Positions 44,112 to 53,287 of a stretch of 61,842 nt of DNA are shown here, piece after piece. The translations under genes and the position numbers were made by a program. Positions within the stretch are counted from its first letter, which is position 1, and the number at the start of each line of letters is the position of its first letter. The notes beneath the pieces were generated by a model. It had not been told where the DNA came from, did no database searches, and saw only the letters and a list, made by a program, of their open reading frames with translations. Source of the stretch: Nocardia carnea (GTDB lineage: Bacteria > Actinomycetota > Actinomycetes > Mycobacteriales > Mycobacteriaceae); contig NZ_JARWNW010000308.1 of assembly GCF_029868325.1 (NCBI RefSeq), positions 1 to 61,842 of the forward strand, written 5' to 3'.

Positions 44112-45233
44112 GTGGCGAGGCTCGCGGAACTCATCGAGACGCTGGAGACGGCCTATCCGCCCCGGCTGGCCGAATCGTGGGATTCGGTGGGGCTGGTGTG
44201 CGGGGACCCGGGGGAGGATGTGCGGCGGGTGCTGTTCGCCGTGGATGTCACCGAGGCGGTGGTCGAAGAGGCTGTCACCTGGGGCGCCCAGGCGCTGGTG
44301 GCGCATCACCCGCTGCTGCTTCGGGGGGTGGACAGCGTGGCGGCCGACCGGCCGAAGGGCGCGCTGATCCACCGGCTCGTGCGTGCGGGCTGTGCGCTGT
44401 TCACCGCGCACACCAACGCCGATTCCGCCGACCCCGGAGTTTCCGATGCGCTGGCGGCGGCACTCGGCCTGACCGTCACCGGACCGCTCGAACCCCAACC
44501 GGTTCCGGCCGTGGACAAATGGAGTATCCAGGTGCCGGCCGATCACGCCGAAGCGGTGCTGGCCGCGCTGTTCGCCGCCGGGGCGGGCGGGTCCGGTGAG
44601 TACCGGGAGGCGGCGTGGCGGGTCACCGGAACCGGTCAGTTCCGGCCGCTGGACGGCGCGAACCCGGCCGTCGGCACGGTGGGCGAGCTGACCAGGGTGA
44701 GCGAGGACCGGATCGACGTCGTCGCCGCACCCCGCGACCGCAGCGCGCTCCTGGCGGCCCTGCGCGCCGCCCACCCCTACGAGGAACCCGCCTACCACGT
44801 CACCGAACGCGCCCAGCTACCCGGCAACCTCGGTCTCGGCCGCGTCGGAACACTGGCCGAACCGCTCACGCTGCGGGAGTTCACCGCCCGCGCGGCCGCC
44901 GCCCTACCGCAAACCACCTGGGGTGTGCGCGCCGCCGGCGACCCCGACCGCGTGCTGCGGCGGGTCGCGGTCTGCGGTGGTGCGGGGGATTCGCTGCTCG
45001 ACGCCGCCGCCCGGCTCGGTGTCGACGCCTACCTCACGGCCGACCTGCGGCACCATCCCGCCGACGAACATCTGCGCCGGTCGGGTCCGGCGTTGATCGA
45101 TGCCGCGCACTGGGCCACCGAGTTCCCGTGGTGCGCGCAGGCCGCGGAGGTGGTCGGAGCGGGTCTGCCGGAGCTGGAAACGCGGGTGTCGCGGGTGCGG
45201 ACCGACCCGTGGACCGTCGGCTGCGGCGGCTGA
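44112..45233 (+). CDS. NIF3-like dinuclear metal-centre protein
   Basis: This 373-residue member of the Nif3/YqfO family forms a hexameric ring with a two-metal site. Conserved segments include ESWDSVGLVCGDP, VDVTEAVVEEAV, LVAHHPLLLRGVDS, FTAHTNAD and the C-terminal VAVCGGAGDSL, YLTADLRHH and DAAHWATEF. A YqfO-type inserted PII-like domain (VPADHAEAVLAALF... AAHPYEEPAYH) is present. Its substrate is debated (GTP cyclohydrolase-like or nucleotide-binding). GTG 44112 begins next to GAAAGGTG. It matches Rv2230c. Confidence 0.9.
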   Translation: MARLAELIETLETAYPPRLAESWDSVGLVCGDPGEDVRRVLFAVDVTEAVVEEAVTWGAQALVAHHPLLLRGVDSVAADRPKGALIHRLVRAGCALFTAHTNADSADPGVSDALAAALGLTVTGPLEPQPVPAVDKWSIQVPADHAEAVLAALFAAGAGGSGEYREAAWRVTGTGQFRPLDGANPAVGTVGELTRVSEDRIDVVAAPRDRSALLAALRAAHPYEEPAYHVTERAQLPGNLGLGRVGTLAEPLTLREFTARAAAALPQTTWGVRAAGDPDRVLRRVAVCGGAGDSLLDAAARLGVDAYLTADLRHHPADEHLRRSGPALIDAAHWATEFPWCAQAAEVVGAGLPELETRVSRVRTDPWTVGCGG

Positions 45234-45348
45234 GCCGCCCGGGCCGGATCGGGTCGCCGGGGTTGGGACCGGCGGCCGGTCGGCCCGTCCGGCGACCGAG
45301 TACGGTGGACGTTCTATCCGTCCACAGCGTGCAGGGAGTTCGTTCGCG

Positions 45349-46086
45349 TTGAATGTCGAACCATCGATTCAGGCCAAACTGCTGCGTCTCGCCGAGGTCG
45401 ACACCGAGCTGACCCGGATCGCGCACCGGCGCAAAGTTCTGCCCGAACAGCAGGAGGTCGACCGGTTCGAGGCCGAGCGCAATGCGCAGAAGGACGCGGC
45501 CGTGGCGGTGGAGATCGTGCTCGACGATCTGGACCGCGATATCCGCAAACTCGAGGGCGAGGTCGACGCGGTCCGCAAACGCGAGGAACGCGACCGCGGG
45601 GTGCTCGAGGCGGGTTCGGTCGGCGCCAAACAGCTGTCGGAACTGCAGCACGAACTCGGCAGCCTGGAACGCCGTCGCTCGGTACTCGAGGACGAACTGC
45701 TCGAGGTGATGGAGCGGCGGGAGGCCTCCGCCGCCGATCACGAACACGCGGGCGCCCGGCTGGACAAGGCCGAATCCGAGCTCGTCGCCGCCCGCGAACG
45801 CCGCGACACGGCCGTGGCCGACCTCGACGCCGCCCAGCAGCGCTGCGAAACCGATCGCGCGAACCTCGTCGGTGACTTCCCGGAGGAGCTGCTGAGCATC
45901 TACGACCGGCAGCGCACCGACCGCGGGACCGGCGCGGCCCTGCTACAGGCTCGCCGGTGCGGGGCCTGCCGGATCGAAATCGACCGCGGGGAGATCGCGC
46001 GGATCGCCAAAACGGCACCCGATGTGGTGGTGCGCTGCCCCGAATGCGGTGCGGTACTGGTGCGGACCAAAGAATCCGGATTGTGA
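45349..46086 (+). CDS. Coiled-coil protein with C4-type zinc ribbon
   Basis: This 245-residue protein is dominated by a long coiled coil (about residues 20-185: KLEGEVDAVRKREERDRG, LSELQHELGSLERRRSVLEDELLEV). It ends in a four-cysteine zinc ribbon, RCGACRIEI then VRCPECGAVLV. It resembles Rv2229c and is a candidate nucleic-acid or protein-binding factor; no reaction is known. The start is TTG 45349, ten bases after AGGGAG. It follows the NIF3 gene by 115 bases and precedes the RNase H gene. Confidence 0.88.
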   Translation: MNVEPSIQAKLLRLAEVDTELTRIAHRRKVLPEQQEVDRFEAERNAQKDAAVAVEIVLDDLDRDIRKLEGEVDAVRKREERDRGVLEAGSVGAKQLSELQHELGSLERRRSVLEDELLEVMERREASAADHEHAGARLDKAESELVAARERRDTAVADLDAAQQRCETDRANLVGDFPEELLSIYDRQRTDRGTGAALLQARRCGACRIEIDRGEIARIAKTAPDVVVRCPECGAVLVRTKESGL

Positions 46087-46135
46087 GTTCGGGCCCCGGC
46101 CGGGGTCGTGAGGTGGGCGCGGAGCGGGAGGCCGA

Positions 46136-47359
46136 ATGAGCGTGCGTGAGGTGATCGTCGAGGCCGACGGGGGATCGCGGGGTAACCCGGGACCCGCGGG
46201 TTACGGCGCCGTGGTGTTCGACGCGGACCGGGTCGCGGTTCTGGCCGAACGTAAGGAAGCCCTCGGTGTCGCCACCAACAATGTCGCCGAATACCGGGGC
46301 CTGATCGCGGGGCTGGAAGCCGCGGCCGAACTCGGTGCGCGGGTGGTCGCGGTGCGGATGGATTCCAAACTCGTGGTCGAGCAGATGTCGGGGCGCTGGA
46401 AAGTCAAACATGCGGCGATGGTCCCGCTGGCCGATCGCGCCCGCCGCCTGGCCGCGGGATTCGACCAGGTGAGTTACCGCTGGATCCCGCGCGCCGAGAA
46501 CTCGCACGCCGACCGGCTCGCGAACGAGGCCATGGACGATGGTGGACTGATCGAGGAGCTCCACGAGGCCGTCGCCGCCACCTCGGCGGGAAGTGGTGGC
46601 GCCGCCGGGAAATCGGTGGTGGACGCCACGTCCGCAGGCGCCGAGGCTCCGGGGCCTGCCGCCCGGTTCGCGGGTGCCGACCCGGTCGCCGATTCCCGCA
46701 GTGCCTCCGCCCGCCTTTCGGCGTCGCCGGGCTGGACCGGTGCGACCGGCCGCCCCACCCGGTTCCTGCTGCTGCGGCACGGGCAGACCGAACTCTCGGT
46801 GCAGCGGCGCTATTCGGGCCGGGGTAACCCGCCGCTCACCGCGGTGGGTCGCGAGCAGGCGGCGCGTGCGGCCAAAATGCTTGCCGCCAAAGGGGATATC
46901 GGTGCGGTGGTCACCTCACCACTCGGCCGTGCCCGGGAAACCGCCGAAGCCGCGGCCGCCGCGCTCGGGCTGGAGGTCCGGGTGATCGACGGGCTCACCG
47001 AAACCGATTTCGGCGAGTGGGAGGGCCTGACCTTCCGCGAAGCCGCCGAACGCGACCCGGACCTGCACGCCCGCTGGCTGGGCGACCCCTCCCTGCCCGC
47101 ACCGGGCGGCGAGAGTTTCGACGCCGTCCGCGAACGCGTGGAGGACACCCGCCGCGACCTGGTGGCCCGGTATCCGGGCGCGAACATCGTGGTGGTCAGC
47201 CATGTCACCCCCATCAAAACGCTGCTGCAGCTGGCGCTGGGCGTCGGCCCGTCACTGCTGTACCGGCTGCATCTGGACCTGGCATCGCTGTCGCTGGCGG
47301 AGTTCTATCCGGACGGCGGATCATCGGTCCGGCTGGTCAACGATACGAGCTATCTCTGA
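46136..47359 (+). CDS. Bifunctional RNase HI and CobC-type phosphatase
   Basis: This 407-residue fusion matches Rv2228c. The N-terminal RNase H domain (1-140) has EADGGSRGNPGPAGYG, NVAEYRGL, MDSKLVVEQMSG and NSHADRLANEAMDD, the acidic active-site set. An Ala/Gly/Ser linker follows. The C-terminal histidine phosphatase has LLLRHGQTELS, SPLGRARETAEA, ETDFGEWEGLTF and VSHVTPIKTLL. The phosphatase is expected to dephosphorylate alpha-ribazole phosphate in cobalamin synthesis. ATG 46136 has GGGAGG five bases upstream. Confidence 0.95.
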   Translation: MSVREVIVEADGGSRGNPGPAGYGAVVFDADRVAVLAERKEALGVATNNVAEYRGLIAGLEAAAELGARVVAVRMDSKLVVEQMSGRWKVKHAAMVPLADRARRLAAGFDQVSYRWIPRAENSHADRLANEAMDDGGLIEELHEAVAATSAGSGGAAGKSVVDATSAGAEAPGPAARFAGADPVADSRSASARLSASPGWTGATGRPTRFLLLRHGQTELSVQRRYSGRGNPPLTAVGREQAARAAKMLAAKGDIGAVVTSPLGRARETAEAAAAALGLEVRVIDGLTETDFGEWEGLTFREAAERDPDLHARWLGDPSLPAPGGESFDAVRERVEDTRRDLVARYPGANIVVVSHVTPIKTLLQLALGVGPSLLYRLHLDLASLSLAEFYPDGGSSVRLVNDTSYL

Positions 47360-47434
47360 CCGGCTCCATCGTCGGCGGTGGTCGCCGACCGGGCAGTCCC
47401 CTGACCGTGGTAGACCAGGCCGATTGTGGCGGCA

Positions 47435-48271
47435 TCAGGCCGGCACCGGGGCGTGCGGTTCACGCACCGCATCTCGCGACCGCAGGTAGCGGGCGGTGAA
47501 ATCGTCGAGCGGATAGAAGAGTTCGATCGCCAGTTCCGACAGTGTCACATCGGCAGGCGCGCCGAAGGTGGCCATGGTGGCGAACAGGGACAGCTCGCCT
47601 TCGGGTGTGCGTATGCGTAACGGCACCTGGAACGGACCGGGTGCGGTCGAACCGGCTGTTTCGGTGTCCGCAGGCGGGGAGGGATAGCCGGCGACCTCGT
47701 CGTAGAGGTCCCGCAACCGTGGGTCTCCGGTGGTGTCGACCTGCCGCGCCAGGCGTTCCAGGAGTTGTTCGCGCACCTGCCGCGGGTTGGCCAGCCGGGC
47801 GGTGAGCCCCCGGGGATGCAGAACCAAACGGTAGACATTGGGTTGCCCCGTCAACAGATGCGGCTCTACCTCGTCCATCAAGACCGCCAGCGCCGCGTTT
47901 CCGGCGACCACATCCCACCAGCGGTCCACCGCGACGGCGGGATAGGGCTCATGCGCCACCAGCATATGGTCGAGTGCGGCGCGCGCCGAGGCCAGATGAG
48001 CGTCGTCCAGGCTGCTCTCCTGGTACGCCGGAGCGTACCCCGCGGCGACGAGCAATGTATTACGTTCGCGCAGCGGCACATCCAGGGTCCGGCACAACCG
48101 CAGGACCATATCCCGGCTCGGCGCTGCCCGCCCGGTTTCCACGCAGGACAGATGCCGGGCCGACGAGCCGGCAGCCAGCGCCAGGTCCAGCTGGCTCATC
48201 CGGCGCCGCTGCCGCCATTCCCGCAGGAGTCCGCCGATCCGGGACGGGCCGGTGCCCGTACGAGGTTCCAC
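47435..48271 (-). CDS. XRE-family regulator with MmyB-like ligand domain
   Basis: This 278-residue protein has the N-terminal helix-turn-helix RRRMSQLDLALAAGSSARHLSCVETGRAAPS, then the MmyB-like PAS-fold ligand domain (YPAVAVDRWWDVVAGNAALAVLM, NVYRLVLHPRGL) with a final beta segment (GELSLFATMATFGAPADVTLSELAIELFYPLDDFT). It diverges from the small membrane protein at 48386 with 114 bases between them, which is its most likely target. Ligands are hydrophobic in studied members. Confidence 0.9.
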   Translation of the reverse strand: MEPRTGTGPSRIGGLLREWRQRRRMSQLDLALAAGSSARHLSCVETGRAAPSRDMVLRLCRTLDVPLRERNTLLVAAGYAPAYQESSLDDAHLASARAALDHMLVAHEPYPAVAVDRWWDVVAGNAALAVLMDEVEPHLLTGQPNVYRLVLHPRGLTARLANPRQVREQLLERLARQVDTTGDPRLRDLYDEVAGYPSPPADTETAGSTAPGPFQVPLRIRTPEGELSLFATMATFGAPADVTLSELAIELFYPLDDFTARYLRSRDAVREPHAPVPA

Positions 48272-48385
48272 GGCGCGAGCGTATCGGGCGCCCGGGCACC
48301 GAGGCCATGACCTGTGGGGTCATTGAGGTGCTGACCCGCGGCGGGAACAGTCGCAGACGAAACCTCTGGACCGGAAGGCAGAAAC

Positions 48386-48796
48386 ATGAACACCGTGACA
48401 GTCCCCGCCCGCGCCGCTCGTGACGATCTGTTGCGCCGTGCCCTGCGTCTCGATGGTTGGGGCACAGGGGCTTTCGGCGTTCTGATGCTGGCTGCCGCGG
48501 TCCCGCTGCAGGACCCGCTGGGTTTACCGGCCGCCTGGTCGATCCCGTTCGGCGTGGCCATGCTCGGCGGTGCGCTGGTCCTGCTGCTCATCGCCGGCTA
48601 CCCGTCTATCTCGCCGCGCCACGCGACGGCGGTGGTCGCGGTCAACGGTGTCTCCGTGCTGGGCATGCTCGCCCTGGCCGGGTCCGGACTGCTTCCACTC
48701 ACCGCCGCGGGGGTTGTGTTCCTGCTGGCCGGTGCCGCCGTGGTTGCGGTATTCGCGACTGTCGAATATGTGGGGCTGCGCCGGATGCTCGGCTGA
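48386..48796 (+). CDS. Small four-helix integral membrane protein
   Basis: This 136-residue protein has four predicted helices (GAFGVLMLAAAVPL, IPFGVAMLGGALVLLLIAG, AVVAVNGVSVLGMLALAG, AGVVFLLAGAAVVAVFATVEYVGL). The start is ATG 48386, behind GGAAGG. It is divergent from the XRE regulator and probably controlled by it. No transport family is recognised. Confidence 0.8.
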   Translation: MNTVTVPARAARDDLLRRALRLDGWGTGAFGVLMLAAAVPLQDPLGLPAAWSIPFGVAMLGGALVLLLIAGYPSISPRHATAVVAVNGVSVLGMLALAGSGLLPLTAAGVVFLLAGAAVVAVFATVEYVGLRRMLG

Positions 48797-48816
48797 ACCG
48801 GCGCCCGCCCCGGTGG

Positions 48817-49389
48817 TCAGCTCTGGGCCGAGTCGTCCTGTTTGATCGCCGAGACCTCGAACTCCAGCACGACCTTGTCCGATACCAGGACGCCGCCGGT
48901 CTCGAGCGCCGCGTTCCAGGTGATGCCCCAGTCCTTGCGGTTGACGGTGGTGGACCCCTCGAAACCGACCCGGACATTGCCGAACGGATCGTTGGCCTGT
49001 CCCTCGAAGGTGAACGGGATCGTGACCGGCCGGGTGACGCCCTTGATGGTGAGGTCGCCCGTGACGTCGAAGGTATCGGCGCCGGTGGGGGAGATCGCCG
49101 TCGAGCGGAAGGTGATTTCGGGGTATTCGTCGAGGCCCAGGAAGTCCAGCCCGCGGAGATGGTTGTCGCGATCGGCGTTGCGGGTATCGATGCTGGCGAC
49201 CTGGATGGTGACCTCACCGGAGGAGTTCGCCGGGTTCTCGCTGTCGAAGTAGGCGCTGCCGGTGAACTCGTTGAACGAGCCGCGCACCTTGGTCACCATC
49301 GCGTGCCGGGTGACGAAACCGACCCGGGTGTGGGTGGGATCGAGGGTGTAGGTGCCGCTGAGTTCTTTCAGGTTCGTTGCGCTGGTCAT
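48817..49389 (-). CDS. YceI-family lipid-binding protein
   Basis: This 190-residue protein with the YceI lipocalin-like barrel has LSGTYTLDPTHTRVGFVTRHAMVTKVRGSF, then DFLGLDEYPEITFRST, TGDLTIKGVTRPVTIPFTFEG and a C-terminal DKVVLEFEV. Family members bind isoprenoid lipids. No signal peptide is visible, so it is presumably cytoplasmic, unlike E. coli YceI. ATG 49389 has GGAGG upstream. It is divergent from marR-type gene 49482 across a palindrome. Confidence 0.9.
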   Translation of the reverse strand: MTSATNLKELSGTYTLDPTHTRVGFVTRHAMVTKVRGSFNEFTGSAYFDSENPANSSGEVTIQVASIDTRNADRDNHLRGLDFLGLDEYPEITFRSTAISPTGADTFDVTGDLTIKGVTRPVTIPFTFEGQANDPFGNVRVGFEGSTTVNRKDWGITWNAALETGGVLVSDKVVLEFEVSAIKQDDSAQS

Positions 49390-49410
49390 CGGGGTCCTCC
49401 GGTTCGAAGA

Positions 49411-49465
49411 AGTAGTTGATGTGTCATACATATGGTGCGGCCAGGTTGGTGATATGTCAACTACT
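49411..49465 (+). promoter_or_regulatory. Inverted repeat between the YceI and MarR genes
   Basis: AGTAGTTGA (49411-49419) and TCAACTACT (49457-49465) are perfect inverted repeats; the arms extend imperfectly inward (TGTGTCA and TGATATG). Placement between divergent starts and near the MarR start suggests a shared MarR operator. Confidence 0.65.
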
Positions 49466-49481
49466 GGGTTACGCTGGTCAT

Positions 49482-49943
49482 ATGACCGAGACGCGATGGC
49501 TCGATGAACGGGAGAGCCGAGCCTGGCGCGGCTACCTGACGATGCACACCCAGCTGGTCGCCCGGCTCCACCGGCAGCTGCAACACGACTCCGGGCTGTC
49601 GCTCTCCGATTTCGAGGTACTGGTCCGGCTCACCGACGAGCCGGAACCCCGGATGCGGGTAGGCGAGCTGGGGCAGATCATGCAATGGGAGAAGAGCCGG
49701 CTGTCGCACCATCTCGGCCGGATGCAGAAGCGTGGGCTGGTACGTCGCGAGGACTGCCCCGACGACGCCCGCGGCGCCTATATCGCGCTCACCGAACAGG
49801 GTCGCACTGCGATCGAGCAAGCCGCGCCGGGGCATGTGGAAACCGTGCGCGAGCTCCTTTTCGACGCGCTCACCGACGAGCAGGTGGAAGCGTTCGGTGC
49901 CATCGTCGGCCGTATCCTCGAACGACTCGACAACGTGCCATAG
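49482..49943 (+). CDS. MarR-family regulator
   Basis: This 153-residue winged-helix repressor has the recognition region LSLSDFEVLVRLTDEPEPRMRVGELGQIMQWEKSRLSHHLGRMQKRGLVRREDCPDDARGAYIALTEQG. ATG 49482 is 17 bases after the palindrome, and the mRNA leader is short. It likely represses itself and the divergent YceI gene. The 197 bases after it show nothing. Confidence 0.92.
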   Translation: MTETRWLDERESRAWRGYLTMHTQLVARLHRQLQHDSGLSLSDFEVLVRLTDEPEPRMRVGELGQIMQWEKSRLSHHLGRMQKRGLVRREDCPDDARGAYIALTEQGRTAIEQAAPGHVETVRELLFDALTDEQVEAFGAIVGRILERLDNVP

Positions 49944-50140
49944 ACGACCTGCCCGATCTGCGCGATGCCGGGGTCTCGGCTGCCATCGTCGGCTTGCCGC
50001 CGCGACGCAAGTGTCGCTCAGCTGTGTGCGCCGGCGCAGCACAGGCGTCGGGCCGCCGGCCACACGTCACCGTGAGTTATCGGTTCGGCGAACGCCGTAC
50101 TCGGCCCAGGTGGACGGGTGGTGCCCCGCTCCCGGCCTCG

Positions 50141-51190
50141 TCACGCCTCGTAGGTGTGGATCTCGGTGGCCTTGAGTGCCGCCCACAGCTTCGTCCCGGG
50201 CGTGATCCGGAGTTCGGCGACTGTGGCGGGGGTGATATCGGCCAGTGCCGGCACCGCGCCATCGAGGCGCACCCGCACGGTATGGGCGTGCTGTTCGAGA
50301 CCCGCCACGGTCACCGGCCACGTATTGCGCGGGCTCCCGCCGGGGCGCTCCGGATGCAGGCCGACGGCCGACGGTGCGAAAGTCAGATATACGGGGCCGG
50401 TGGCCGGTTCGGCGACGGTGAGTTCACCACCGCCGTCGAGCTGCACCCGGTTATCCGCCGCGGTCCCGCGGAACAGGTTGAGCCCCACCAGGTCCGCTAC
50501 ATAATCCGAGCGCGGCCGCCGCGCGACCTCGGCCGGCGGTCCCTGCTGGACCACGGCACCGTTTTCTACGATCACCAGCCGATCGGCGAGCACCATCGCG
50601 TCCAGTGGATCATGGGTGACCAGTAGCGTATGCCCGGGATAATCACCGAGATGGTGGGACAGTTCGGCCCGCACCCGCACCCGGGTGGCGGCGTCCAGCG
50701 CGGCCAGCGGTTCGTCCAGTAACAGCAGAGCCGGGTCGACGGCGAGGGCCCGCGCCAGTGCGACCCGCTGCGCCTGACCGCCCGAGAGTTCGCGCGGCCG
50801 GGTCCGGGCGTAGTCGGCCAGCCCCACCCGGTCCAGCCAGTGCGCGGCCCGTTCGCGGGCCGCTGCCCGCCGCATACCGCGGGCGCGGGGCCCGAAGGCG
50901 ACGTTGTCGAGGGCGTCGAGGTGGGCGAAGAGAAGGTAGTCCTGGAACACCACACCGACCGAGCGCCGGTCGGCCGGAACGAATTCGGTCGGAGGTGCGT
51001 CCCAGACTTGTTCGTTCAGGTGGATCGAACCCGCGGTCAGCGGGGTCAGCCCGGCCAGCGCCCGCAGTGCAGTGCTCTTCCCGGCGCCGTTGGGGCCGAG
51101 TAGTGCGACGACCTCCCCGGGATCGAGGGTGAGGTCCAGGTCGAGAGTGAAATCGCCGCGGGTGACCCGCAATTGCGCCGCGAGCGTCAC
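50141..51190 (-). CDS. modC: Molybdate ABC transporter ATP-binding protein
   Basis: This 349-residue ATPase has Walker A GPNGAGKST, signature LSGGQAQRV, Walker B LLLLDEPLAALD and switch His in VTHD. A C-terminal TOBE domain (VTVAGLEQHAHTVRVRL... LRITPGTKLWAALKATEIHTY) binds oxyanion and is typical of ModC. Its GTG start overlaps the modB stop (GTGA), so translation is coupled. It is last in the operon. Confidence 0.93.
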   Translation of the reverse strand: MTLAAQLRVTRGDFTLDLDLTLDPGEVVALLGPNGAGKSTALRALAGLTPLTAGSIHLNEQVWDAPPTEFVPADRRSVGVVFQDYLLFAHLDALDNVAFGPRARGMRRAAARERAAHWLDRVGLADYARTRPRELSGGQAQRVALARALAVDPALLLLDEPLAALDAATRVRVRAELSHHLGDYPGHTLLVTHDPLDAMVLADRLVIVENGAVVQQGPPAEVARRPRSDYVADLVGLNLFRGTAADNRVQLDGGGELTVAEPATGPVYLTFAPSAVGLHPERPGGSPRNTWPVTVAGLEQHAHTVRVRLDGAVPALADITPATVAELRITPGTKLWAALKATEIHTYEA

Positions 51191-52086
51191 AGTGCCCCCC
51201 GGATCCAGCGTTCCCGCAGCGCCGCCAGCACGACCACCGACACCAGCAGCAATACCAGGCTGAGCACGATGGCGGCGGCCGGATCGGTTTCCAGCGCCAG
51301 ATACACCGCCAGCGGCATCGTCGTGGTGCGGCCCGGGAAGTTACCGGCGAAAGTAATGGTGGCGCCGAATTCGCCGAGCGCGCGAGCCCAGCACAGCACG
51401 GTTCCGGCCACCACTCCGGGCAGGATCGAGGGCAGGGTTACGCGGCGGAAGGTGAGCCAGCGGGAAGCGCCGAGAGTCGCGGCCGCCTCCTCGTATCGGG
51501 GGTCGGCGCCGCGTAGCGCGCCCTCCACGGAGATAACCAGGAACGGCATGGCGACGAACGCTTCGGCCACCACCACCCCGGCGGTGCTGAACGGCAGCGC
51601 GATCCCGAACCAGTCGTAGAGGTACTGGCCGATCACGCCGCGCCTCCCCAGGACGAGCAGTAGCGCCACACCGCCGACCACGGGCGGCAACACCAGCGGC
51701 ACGGTGACCAGCGCGCGGATCAGCCCGCGCCCGGGCAGGTCACCGCGAGCCAGCAGCCAGGCGAGCGGGATCCCCAGCAGCAGGCACAGCACCGTGGCCA
51801 GACTGGCGCATACGAGCGAGAGCCGCAGCGCCTGCCCGACTTCCGCGCTGAACAACCGTTCCGGAAGCCCCTGCCACGGTGCGCGGATCAGCAGCCCCGC
51901 CAGCGGGACCATCAGGAACAGCAGGCCCAGCACAGCGGGCACCAGTAGCACCAGCGGGCGCCGTCCGCGCACGGCCCGGCGCCGGCGCAGGGTGGTCATG
52001 CGGGAGGGCGGCGTTGCCGGCAGCAGCTTCGATGGGTGGTCCGGCTGCGGTCTCACTGCCGGGCGCTGCGGGGTCCCGCCACTCAC
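51187..52086 (-). CDS. modB: Molybdate ABC transporter permease
   Basis: This 299-residue integral membrane permease has about six helices and the EAA loop YEEAAATLGASRWLTFRRVTLPSILPG. The 40-residue basic N-terminus is longer than in most ModB; GTG 52086 overlaps the modA stop (GTGA), supporting it, though an internal ATG (MTTLRRRRAVRG) is possible. It forms the channel for the ModA-delivered oxyanion. Confidence 0.92.
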   Translation of the reverse strand: MSGGTPQRPAVRPQPDHPSKLLPATPPSRMTTLRRRRAVRGRRPLVLLVPAVLGLLFLMVPLAGLLIRAPWQGLPERLFSAEVGQALRLSLVCASLATVLCLLLGIPLAWLLARGDLPGRGLIRALVTVPLVLPPVVGGVALLLVLGRRGVIGQYLYDWFGIALPFSTAGVVVAEAFVAMPFLVISVEGALRGADPRYEEAAATLGASRWLTFRRVTLPSILPGVVAGTVLCWARALGEFGATITFAGNFPGRTTTMPLAVYLALETDPAAAIVLSLVLLLVSVVVLAALRERWIRGAL

Positions 52087-52874
52087 GGAGCGTCGAAACC
52101 GGCCGTCGCGAAGACCGAACGAGCCTGCGGAGTCAGCGCGAAATCGACGAACGCCGCCGCGGCGGCCGGGTTCGGTGCCGCGGCCACCTGCCCCATCTGA
52201 TAGTCGTTGATCGCCTCGCCCGATTCCGGGAATTCGATTCCGGTCACCTTTTCGCCCCCGGCTCGGATATCCGTGCGGTAGACCAATGCGGCATCCACCT
52301 CACCGAGCGTGACCTTCGTCAGTACCGCTTTCACATCCGGTTCCCGGGTATCGGGTTGCGGAGTGACACCGGCCGCGGCGAAGGCTTTATCGGCGGCCGC
52401 TCCACACGGCACCTGTTCGGCGCACAGCGCGATCCGCGGTTCGGGACGTCCGAAATCGGCGAGACCACTGATACTGCCCGGATTACCGGGCGGTACCGCG
52501 ATTTCGAGACGGTTGCGGGCGAAGGTCACCGGCCCGCCGCTGATATCGCCGGAGACGACCACCTGTTCCATATTGTGCGGCGATGCCGAGGCGAACACAT
52601 CGGCCGGTGCGCCCTGCCGGATCTGTTCGGCCAGTGCGGAACTGCCCGCGAAACTGAACACCACATCGACCTCCGGGTGGGCTTCCTCGAATTGCTCACC
52701 GAGCGTGGTGAACGCTTCGGTGAGCGAGGCCGCCGCAAACACCGTGAGCGTGCCGCCGAGCCCATCACCCGGCCCGCCGCTGGATTCGCCCCCGGAGTCC
52801 TCCGACGCACAGCCGGCCAGCGCAACCACCAGCGCGACCGCCGGGGCCAGCCGACGCAATACGCGACCTACCAT
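52083..52874 (-). CDS. modA: Molybdate-binding lipoprotein
   Basis: This 263-residue periplasmic-type receptor has a signal (LAPAVALVVALAGC) with lipobox LAGC. It shows the ModA pattern: LTVFAAASLTEAFTTLGEQFE, VVFSFAGSSALAEQIRQGAPADVFASA and GEVDAALVYRTD. ATG 52874 gives a normal signal peptide. It lies seven bases after the regulator gene stop. Confidence 0.94.
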   Translation of the reverse strand: MVGRVLRRLAPAVALVVALAGCASEDSGGESSGGPGDGLGGTLTVFAAASLTEAFTTLGEQFEEAHPEVDVVFSFAGSSALAEQIRQGAPADVFASASPHNMEQVVVSGDISGGPVTFARNRLEIAVPPGNPGSISGLADFGRPEPRIALCAEQVPCGAAADKAFAAAGVTPQPDTREPDVKAVLTKVTLGEVDAALVYRTDIRAGGEKVTGIEFPESGEAINDYQMGQVAAAPNPAAAAAFVDFALTPQARSVFATAGFDAP

Positions 52875-52881
52875 CGTTTCC

Positions 52882-53280
52882 TCAGCTCTCCGGAATTTCG
52901 ACGACCACATGCGTCGACTTCACCGACGCCACCGCGACACTGCCCACTTCGAGCCCGAGTTCTTCCACCGATTCCCGGCTCAGCAGCGATACCAGCCGGA
53001 ACGGCCCGGCCTGCATCTCCACCTGCGCCATCACGGTATCGGTGAGCACCCTGGTCACAATGCCACGCATCCGGTTGCGAGCCGAGGCTGCCACGGTTAC
53101 GCCCGGTTCGGGCGCGTCGGCGATCTCCCGCGCGAACTCGGCCAGATCCTGCCCGCGGACTCCCTTGCGCCCGTTCTCCAACTGGACCGACGGCAGCCGA
53201 CCTTGGTCGATCCAGCGCCGGACGGTGTCGTCACTGACACCGAGCAGTCCGGCGGCATCCTTGATCCGCAGATACGTCAC
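52882..53280 (-). CDS. Mop-domain HTH regulator of molybdate uptake
   Basis: This 132-residue protein combines a MerR/excisionase-like helix-turn-helix (YLRIKDAAGLLGVSDDTVRRWIDQGRLPSVQ) with a Mop/TOBE domain (SARNRMRGIVTRVLTDTVMAQVEMQAGPFRLVSLLSRESVEELGLEVGSVAVASVKSTHVVVEIP) that should bind molybdate. It is the first gene before modABC and probably regulates them in response to molybdate. GTG 53280 is seven bases downstream of TATAGT, suggesting a leaderless mRNA; GTG 53316 would be untranslated then. Confidence 0.88.
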   Translation of the reverse strand: MTYLRIKDAAGLLGVSDDTVRRWIDQGRLPSVQLENGRKGVRGQDLAEFAREIADAPEPGVTVAASARNRMRGIVTRVLTDTVMAQVEMQAGPFRLVSLLSRESVEELGLEVGSVAVASVKSTHVVVEIPES

Positions 53281-53287
53281 ATCAAGG

